From positions 1-45,526 of the forward strand of contig NZ_JACJPX010000066.1 in the NCBI RefSeq assembly GCF_014696315.1: 45,526 nucleotides of DNA. The letters are read 5' to 3'. Below the pieces are notes generated by a model, which ran no database searches, had not been told where the DNA came from, and saw only the letters and a list, made by a program, of their open reading frames with translations. Both the position numbers and the translations under genes were made by a program. Source of the stretch: Calothrix membranacea FACHB-236 (GTDB taxonomy: Bacteria > Cyanobacteriota > Cyanobacteriia > Cyanobacteriales > Nostocaceae). Positions 41,477 through 45,526 of this stretch are shown one piece after another. The stretch's first letter is position 1; the number at the start of each line of letters is the position of its first letter.

Positions 41477-42991
41477 TTACTTACCCCTCATCCCCTCAAA
41501 ACGCAAAAAATGCACCTTACCTGAAGAATCCCCCGCCACAATTGACACGCCATCAGGTGCAACTGCACAACAAGACATAGGATATTCCCCTATGAAAGTG
41601 GCAATTACCTCCCCTGTCTCCAGATTCCAGACTTTGAGGGTAGAGTCAAGCGATGCGGAAATCACCTGTTTGTCATTGAGGGTAACGGCGATCGCATTAA
41701 CCGAGTGACTATGACCACTGAGGGTGAACAGTTCTTTCCCTGTCTCCAGATTCCAGACTTTGAGGGTGTTGTCATCGGATGCGGAAATCACCTGTTTGCC
41801 ATTGGGGGTAACGGCGATCACCTGAACCAAGTCACTATGACCACTGAGGGTGAACAGTTCTTTCCCTGTCTCCAGATTCCAGACTTTGAGGGTACAGTCT
41901 AAGGATACGGAAATCACCTGTTTGCCATTGGGGGTAACGGCGATCGCTTTTACCGAGTAACTATGACCTCTGAGGGTGAATTTTTGTCTTATATTAAAGA
42001 AATTCCTTATCAAACTAAAAAATCCTTCTTTCCCTGTCTCCAGATTCCAGACTTTGAGGGTGTTGTCATCGGATGCGGAAATCACCTGTTTGCCATTAGG
42101 GGTAACGGCGATCGCATTAACCCAGTTACTATGACCACTGTTCGCGTAGCGTTCCGAAGGAAAAGTGAACAGTTCTTTCCCTGTCTCCAGATTCCAGACT
42201 TTGAGGGTGTTGCCCCAGGATGCGGAAATCACCTGTTTGCCATTGGGGGTAACGGCGATCGCATTTACTAAGGAACTATGACCACTGAGGGTGAACAGTT
42301 CATTCCCTGTCTCCAGATTCCAGACTTTGAGGGTGTTGTCACGGGATGCGGAAATCACCTGTTTGCCATTGGGGGTAACGGCGATCGCACTTATCGGCTT
42401 ACGATGACCCTTGAGGGTGAATAGTTCCTCTCCAGTTTGCAGATTCCAGACTTTGAGGCTGTTGTCAGATGAACCAGAAATCACCCTTTGACCATCGGGA
42501 GTGAGGGCGATCGCATTTACAAAGGAACTATGACCTGTGAGGGTGCGGATTAAGCGTCCCCCTGGTGGCGTTAAGCTTGGGGTTACGGGACGCAGCCAAG
42601 GGGTAGTTGTCTGTTGCTGAATTTGTCTTAATAATGCCTGAATATCGTCTGGCATATTCTCATGTAGTAACCTTCCATGCAATTGACTCGCTAATTGCTG
42701 CTTATCTGTTACTAAAACATGGGCGGATAGTCTCAATGCACCTTGAAGTAATTTGAGAGTTTTGAAGTTTTCAGAGGTTTCAGCACTATCAATCAAATCA
42801 TAATCTTCAATTAAAGACTGCACCCCAAACTCAGGATGATTAATTTTGGCATTAATGAAATCAAAATCAGTCAGGGTTTGGTAATACTTCTCTAAATTTC
42901 CGGAGTTGACCAGATTATAAGGATATCTGCCCAGATAAGCTTTGACTTTGTAAGACTTTTTAGATAAAGATTTATCAGTTGTTTCGACCAT
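41477..42991 (-). CDS. WD40 sensor protein with NLR-type helical linker
   Basis: 504 aa. Residues ~1-125 match the helical linker that normally follows a NACHT domain (Y-L-G-R-Y-P-Y-N-L-V-N-S-G-N-L, L-T-D-F-D-F-I-N-A-K-I, L-I-E-D-Y-D-L). Residues ~145-500 are seven clear WD40 blades plus one degenerate. The blades are almost identical (V-T-P-N-G-K-Q-V-I-S-A-S..N-T-L-K-V-W-N-L-E-T-G-K), 42 residues each. Two blades carry short insertions (F-P-S-E-R-Y-A-N and F-F-S-L-I-R-N-F-F-N). It looks like the C-terminal half of a NACHT-WD40 receptor whose N-terminal half is the gene at 43123. Confidence 0.88.
   Translation of the reverse strand: MVETTDKSLSKKSYKVKAYLGRYPYNLVNSGNLEKYYQTLTDFDFINAKINHPEFGVQSLIEDYDLIDSAETSENFKTLKLLQGALRLSAHVLVTDKQQLASQLHGRLLHENMPDDIQALLRQIQQQTTTPWLRPVTPSLTPPGGRLIRTLTGHSSFVNAIALTPDGQRVISGSSDNSLKVWNLQTGEELFTLKGHRKPISAIAVTPNGKQVISASRDNTLKVWNLETGNELFTLSGHSSLVNAIAVTPNGKQVISASWGNTLKVWNLETGKELFTFPSERYANSGHSNWVNAIAVTPNGKQVISASDDNTLKVWNLETGKEGFFSLIRNFFNIRQKFTLRGHSYSVKAIAVTPNGKQVISVSLDCTLKVWNLETGKELFTLSGHSDLVQVIAVTPNGKQVISASDDNTLKVWNLETGKELFTLSGHSHSVNAIAVTLNDKQVISASLDSTLKVWNLETGEVIATFIGEYPMSCCAVAPDGVSIVAGDSSGKVHFLRFEGMRGK
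41600..42560. repeat. 126-bp tandem repeats encoding WD40 blades
   Basis: Units such as those starting near 41711 and 41837 are 126 bp apart and nearly identical over long runs. Most contain the HIP1 octamer GCGATCGC in the same place. The low divergence points to recent duplication or gene conversion between blades. Confidence 0.8.
42138..42166. repeat. dispersed palindromic repeat inserted in a WD40 blade
   Basis: TTCGCGTAGCGTTCCGAAGG is the type of palindrome that also occurs at 37110-37136 (ACGCGTAGCGTCTCCGCAGG). Here it interrupts one blade in frame, adding about nine residues (F-P-S-E-R-Y-A-N-S). The other blades lack it. Confidence 0.7.
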
Positions 42992-43122
42992 TTCATTTTA
43001 TATTTTTCAATATGTAGGTTGGGTTGAGGAACGAAACCCAACAATCAACAACTTTTTCTCTAACACTAATCATCAAAAAAGAATTAAGGTGCGTTAGCCT
43101 GCGGCATAACACACCCTACCTG
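42992..43122. repeat. spacer with two dispersed repeats splitting the NACHT-WD40 unit
   Basis: GTTGGGTT and AAACCCAAC (43018-43042) form one palindrome. AGGTGCGTTA and TAACACACCCT (43087-43117) form a second. Both are of the kind scattered through Nostoc genomes. They lie exactly between the two halves of what would be one receptor. Confidence 0.75.
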
Positions 43123-44565
43123 CTATGAATATTTAATATTCTTTTCCCAGTAATTAACAATGCGTTGATTTACCTCTGTAAATAGCTGTCGCTTGGCTTG
43201 CAATGCTCTTTGTGCTTGGAGAAAATCTAAAAAACTGGCGTGATAGATGCTGTAACAATCATCTCCGTCTACATTCTGTTTTTTCAAATACTCTAACCAG
43301 TCATCTAAAACTTTTTGCACCTCAAACTCATCTTTCTCGGCAATATCAGCAATCATTTCACAAGGTATGGGCGTGCCAATTTCTACTAAAATAAACAAAA
43401 TAATTACTTTAATTTCTTCATCTTTGTTATTCATCCCCATCCGCGCCCAGTGGGTTTGATAATATTGCTCAAGACCATCTGGTAATTCTTTTAAACTCAA
43501 GTCATTATAAAAACCCCGCGCAATCCCTGGTAAAACATAGCGCAGATACATGAAATTATTTTCACTTTTTTCTGCTACCTGCTCAATAAAAGTTTCATCA
43601 GCAATATTTCTTTCTTGCATCCACTTCCTCAGACCATCTTTCCACTCTGCGTCATGGCTGAGAATGAAGCGAATATATTCTTGAATATCATCACGACTTA
43701 ATTCAATATACTGATTTGCAGTTAAATTTAACTCTACTTGCTCGACACCTTCAGTATATAAGCGCTTTTTACTGGGTTCATAGCGTCGCCTCGTCAACAA
43801 AAAATAAACCTTATCTGGTAGAGTCTTAGGCAAATATAAAATATTTTCTCCGCCTGGTTCTTGTTCTACTTCATCCAAAGCATCAACCACAATCACCAAG
43901 TTTTCACCACCAGGAATTTTGCTACTAGCTTTAACTAACAAAGCTGATAAATCATCATTCTCAGCATTTTCTAACTGGTAGCGATTAATTAGCTGTTGAC
44001 GAATGCTTTTGAGAAATAATTCCGTGCGATTACGTCCATCTTGCAAGACATTAAAATAACAAATTGCTTTATTATCATAAACATACTTAGCAGCTATAGC
44101 GCTTTTCCCCATCCCCGCATCACCAATCACTGTAAAATACCCCTTGGGATAGTTTTTGAGGAAATCGGCAAACTCTTTAAATACAAATTCCCGCCCACAA
44201 AACGAGCGAATCTTTTCTTTAATTAGCGGTTCAAACTCTGCTGGAATTCTTGATGATGTAACAGGGTTGAGAATTGCGCTATTTATATCTGGTTGATAAT
44301 AATTTTTCTTCAGGTAAGTTCGCAAAAGCTCAAACTTTCCTGCACCTTCTTGGTTAGCCAATGCAGGACAACTCTCGCCAAATTTATCATATATAATTCC
44401 TAGTCTACTTTTTACGGCAGCTTCAGATATTTTTAATGTATCTGCAAGTTTGACTTGGTTGATTTTGGCATTTTCATGAGTTAGCGCCGCCAATAAAGTC
44501 TCTTCTTGCTCTGGTGACAAGCCATGTTTACCCGCCTCTTGACGAAGAAAATCTTGCCAATCCAT
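43123..44565 (-). CDS. STAND/NACHT NTPase with N-terminal HTH-like effector-associated domain
   Basis: 480 aa. Residues ~1-65 are a small helical HTH-like domain (L-S-P-E-Q-E-E-T-L-L-A-A-L, then I-N-Q-V-K-L-A-D-T-L-K-I-S-E-A-A-V-K-S-R-L) of the type at the N-terminus of cyanobacterial STAND proteins. Walker A is G-D-A-G-M-G-K-S (148-155), Walker B L-V-I-V-V-D-A-L-D-E-V (223-233), then F-L-L-T-R-R. A winged-helix region ends at F-L-D-F-L-Q-A-Q and a short helix. The WD40 part expected next is encoded by the separate downstream gene. It diverges from the 2TM gene. Confidence 0.92.
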   Translation of the reverse strand: MDWQDFLRQEAGKHGLSPEQEETLLAALTHENAKINQVKLADTLKISEAAVKSRLGIIYDKFGESCPALANQEGAGKFELLRTYLKKNYYQPDINSAILNPVTSSRIPAEFEPLIKEKIRSFCGREFVFKEFADFLKNYPKGYFTVIGDAGMGKSAIAAKYVYDNKAICYFNVLQDGRNRTELFLKSIRQQLINRYQLENAENDDLSALLVKASSKIPGGENLVIVVDALDEVEQEPGGENILYLPKTLPDKVYFLLTRRRYEPSKKRLYTEGVEQVELNLTANQYIELSRDDIQEYIRFILSHDAEWKDGLRKWMQERNIADETFIEQVAEKSENNFMYLRYVLPGIARGFYNDLSLKELPDGLEQYYQTHWARMGMNNKDEEIKVIILFILVEIGTPIPCEMIADIAEKDEFEVQKVLDDWLEYLKKQNVDGDDCYSIYHASFLDFLQAQRALQAKRQLFTEVNQRIVNYWEKNIKYS

Positions 44566-44797
44566 GAATGTGATTCCTCGGTCAATTTAGCAAAGATTAT
44601 AACTTATCTGTTGCTTTTATTGCCTAATTTTGCCAATCTATACCTTGAATATACCTTGGTTATACCTCTCTTGTATCGACTTTAATTAGACCTATATTTA
44701 TACTTTCATCAAACTTCAGTCTTGCTAAATGGTGACACGATAAAAGTGTGGATAAAACCCACTAGGAAATCTCAAACAAAAATAAACATAGGTAATT
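44566..44797. promoter_or_regulatory. divergent control region with helically phased direct repeats
   Basis: TATACC occurs three times at 44639, 44650 and 44661, exactly 11 bp apart, with TTG following the first two. This spacing puts the copies on one face of the helix, as for a cooperatively binding regulator. The region serves the STAND gene to the left and the 2TM gene to the right. No gene is seen inside. Confidence 0.6.
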
Positions 44798-45091
44798 ATG
44801 AAAGTTAATTCCAGCAACAAAGCACAAACAAATCACAACATTAATGATGTGAAAAAGGAATTTATGCAAGAACTATTAAGACAAGCTCAATTAACTTTTA
44901 ATTTAGCTTTGATTGTCACCGCCGCTTCTGCCATGATGACTTTAGGTGGTGTAGGTTTGCTGTATTTCAACAAAGTATCCGAAGCCAGCCTCGCAGCCGG
45001 AGGTGGCGCACTGGCTACTATCACCAGTATTCAATTTGCCAAGCAAACCAAAGAGGAATTATTAGAGATAATAGAACAAGCAGACCAGTAA
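44798..45091 (+). CDS. small 2TM protein (TRADD-N-associated membrane-domain type)
   Basis: 97 aa. A polar helix (residues ~1-32, Q-E-L-L-R-Q-A-Q) is followed by two membrane segments (F-N-L-A-L-I-V-T-A-A-S-A-M-M-T-L-G-G and A-G-G-G-A-L-A-T-I-T-S-I) and a charged tail. F-N-L-A-L-I-V-T-A-A-S-A with V-S-E-A-S-L-A-A-G-G is the pattern of the cyanobacterial TRADD-N-associated two-TM domain, described in predicted bacterial conflict systems. Divergent to a STAND NTPase, it may be the membrane effector of that system; this pairing is inference. Confidence 0.75.
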   Translation: MKVNSSNKAQTNHNINDVKKEFMQELLRQAQLTFNLALIVTAASAMMTLGGVGLLYFNKVSEASLAAGGGALATITSIQFAKQTKEELLEIIEQADQ

Positions 45092-45159
45092 ATTTACGCA
45101 TAATTGCCCCATAATCCTTAAAATAACCTGAAAAGTGGAGCAATTATCTCCTCATTTCG

Positions 45160-45306
45160 CCTTCCAAACGAGAACATTCTCGTTTCAAACAGGAAATTTC
45201 TTGTTTGGAACAGGAATATTCTCGTTTGTAACCGGAAAGTTCTCGTTTCAACCTAGAACATTCTCATTTGTAACCGGAACATTTTCGTTCAGAACAGGAA
45301 CATTTT
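45160..45306. repeat. 21-bp minisatellite, seven units
   Basis: Seven consecutive 21-bp units with consensus near CGTTTcaAACaGGAAcaTTCT at 45160, 45181, 45202, 45223, 45244, 45265 and 45286, then a partial one. The units vary by several bases. A GTG-started frame (45135-45320) reads them as 61 aa of F-S-F-x-T-G-x heptads, but no ribosome-binding site or family supports translation. Confidence 0.85.
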
Positions 45307-45319
45307 TGTTTCCAGGCTG

Positions 45320-45491
45320 AACCTTCATGTTCTCAACTCGAAGTTTCAAGTAAAAAAGGCGATATCTAAGTTAATCATTATATAAGTACGTTGGTAAGGG
45401 CAAGGCAATGCCCATTGGTGTCAACTTAAGCTAAAAGGAAGCATAAGATGTAATCTTAGAATATCAATTCTGATGTTCTAAGTGATACATC
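45320..45491. other. intergenic region before last gene
   Basis: No gene is seen. AAGGGCAAGGCAATGCCCAT (45397-45416) is another version of the GGGCAAGGCA dispersed core. A TTCTAAG..CTTAGAA-type inverted repeat flanks the start of the next gene (TCTTAGAA at 45455, TTCTAAGT at 45475). Confidence 0.45.
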
Positions 45492-45526
45492 ATGAGTAGA
45501 AAAGCAAGAGCGCGAACAGGAAACCC
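45492..45526 (+). CDS. start of an unidentified gene (cut by window end)
   Basis: Only the first 11 codons are present: M-S-R-K-A-R-A-R-T-G-N. The basic start and the inverted repeats just upstream would suit a transposase, but there is too little sequence to decide. Confidence 0.35.
   Translation, partial: MSRKARARTGN

Noticed and set aside
41705-42271. Open frames on the + strand over the WD40 gene
   Set aside because: They are the complement of the repeated blades and have repeat-driven sequence with no start signals.
41600-42560. Regularly spaced DNA repeats that could suggest a CRISPR array
   Set aside because: The period is 126 bp, the repeats are long and in frame, and they encode WD40 blades of one protein.

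Overview
The window comes from a filamentous, Nostoc-like (heterocystous) cyanobacterium. The evidence is the HIP1 octamer GCGATCGC, heptanucleotide short tandem repeats, several dispersed palindromic repeats of the Nostoc type, a cyanobacterial rpoZ, a DUF1818 protein, a Uma2-family endonuclease gene and STAND/WD40 proteins. It has two parts: a prophage (1 to about 32.1 kb, left end outside the window) and host chromosome (about 32.1 kb to the end). PROPHAGE. At the left are a possible transposase remnant, an early-type gene pair (ribbon-helix-helix regulator plus a 266-aa protein), an AT-rich non-coding stretch, and a lysogeny switch at 1.5-2.9 kb: a 351-aa repressor-like protein and a small Cro-like protein diverge from back-to-back promoters, each with a CTATACT palindrome over its -10 box. 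A variable block follows (3.1-7.6 kb) with small unknown genes, a divergent pair of larger unknown genes (249 and 358 aa), two membrane/coiled-coil proteins and an HTH protein. Two of these transcription units share a 27-28 bp promoter-like element. The late region (7.6-30.9 kb, all + strand, mostly overlapping or touching genes) is a contractile-tailed phage: small and large terminase, portal, scaffold, HK97-type capsid, neck proteins, sheath, tube, tail-assembly chaperone with a frameshifted second frame, tape measure, CIS-tube/LysM proteins, a short hub with a double-psi beta-barrel peptidoglycan-cleaving fold, gpV-like spike, gp25-like wedge, baseplate J, tail protein I, and six fibre or tail-tip proteins. 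One of these is a GH5-type glycoside hydrolase with an LREDG-repeat C-terminus, probably a sheath/exopolysaccharide depolymerase. A tyrosine integrase facing back into the prophage ends the element next to a tRNA-Pro(GGG) gene, which is the likely integration target. HOST FLANK. Behind the tRNA come DUF1818, a secreted protein, rpoZ, a fasciclin-domain protein, a metallo-beta-lactamase-fold protein lacking its usual metal motif, a site-2-protease (M50) homologue and an FAD-linked oxidase. Foldback MITE-like repeats lie between them. From 38.9 kb to the end is an NLR/STAND-rich conflict cluster: a three-gene unit ending in a STAND NTPase, a Uma2 nuclease, a WD40 sensor protein with nearly identical blades, a second STAND NTPase, and a small two-membrane-segment protein of the type linked to bacterial TRADD-N conflict systems. 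The second NTPase and the WD40 protein look like two halves of one NACHT-WD40 receptor, separated by a 131-bp spacer holding two dispersed repeats. The window ends with a 21-bp minisatellite and the first codons of another gene. The best candidates for something undescribed are the split, fast-evolving STAND/WD40 system with its 2TM neighbour, the three-gene STAND unit, the prophage cargo pair at 3.8-5.8 kb, and the tail-borne GH5 enzyme.
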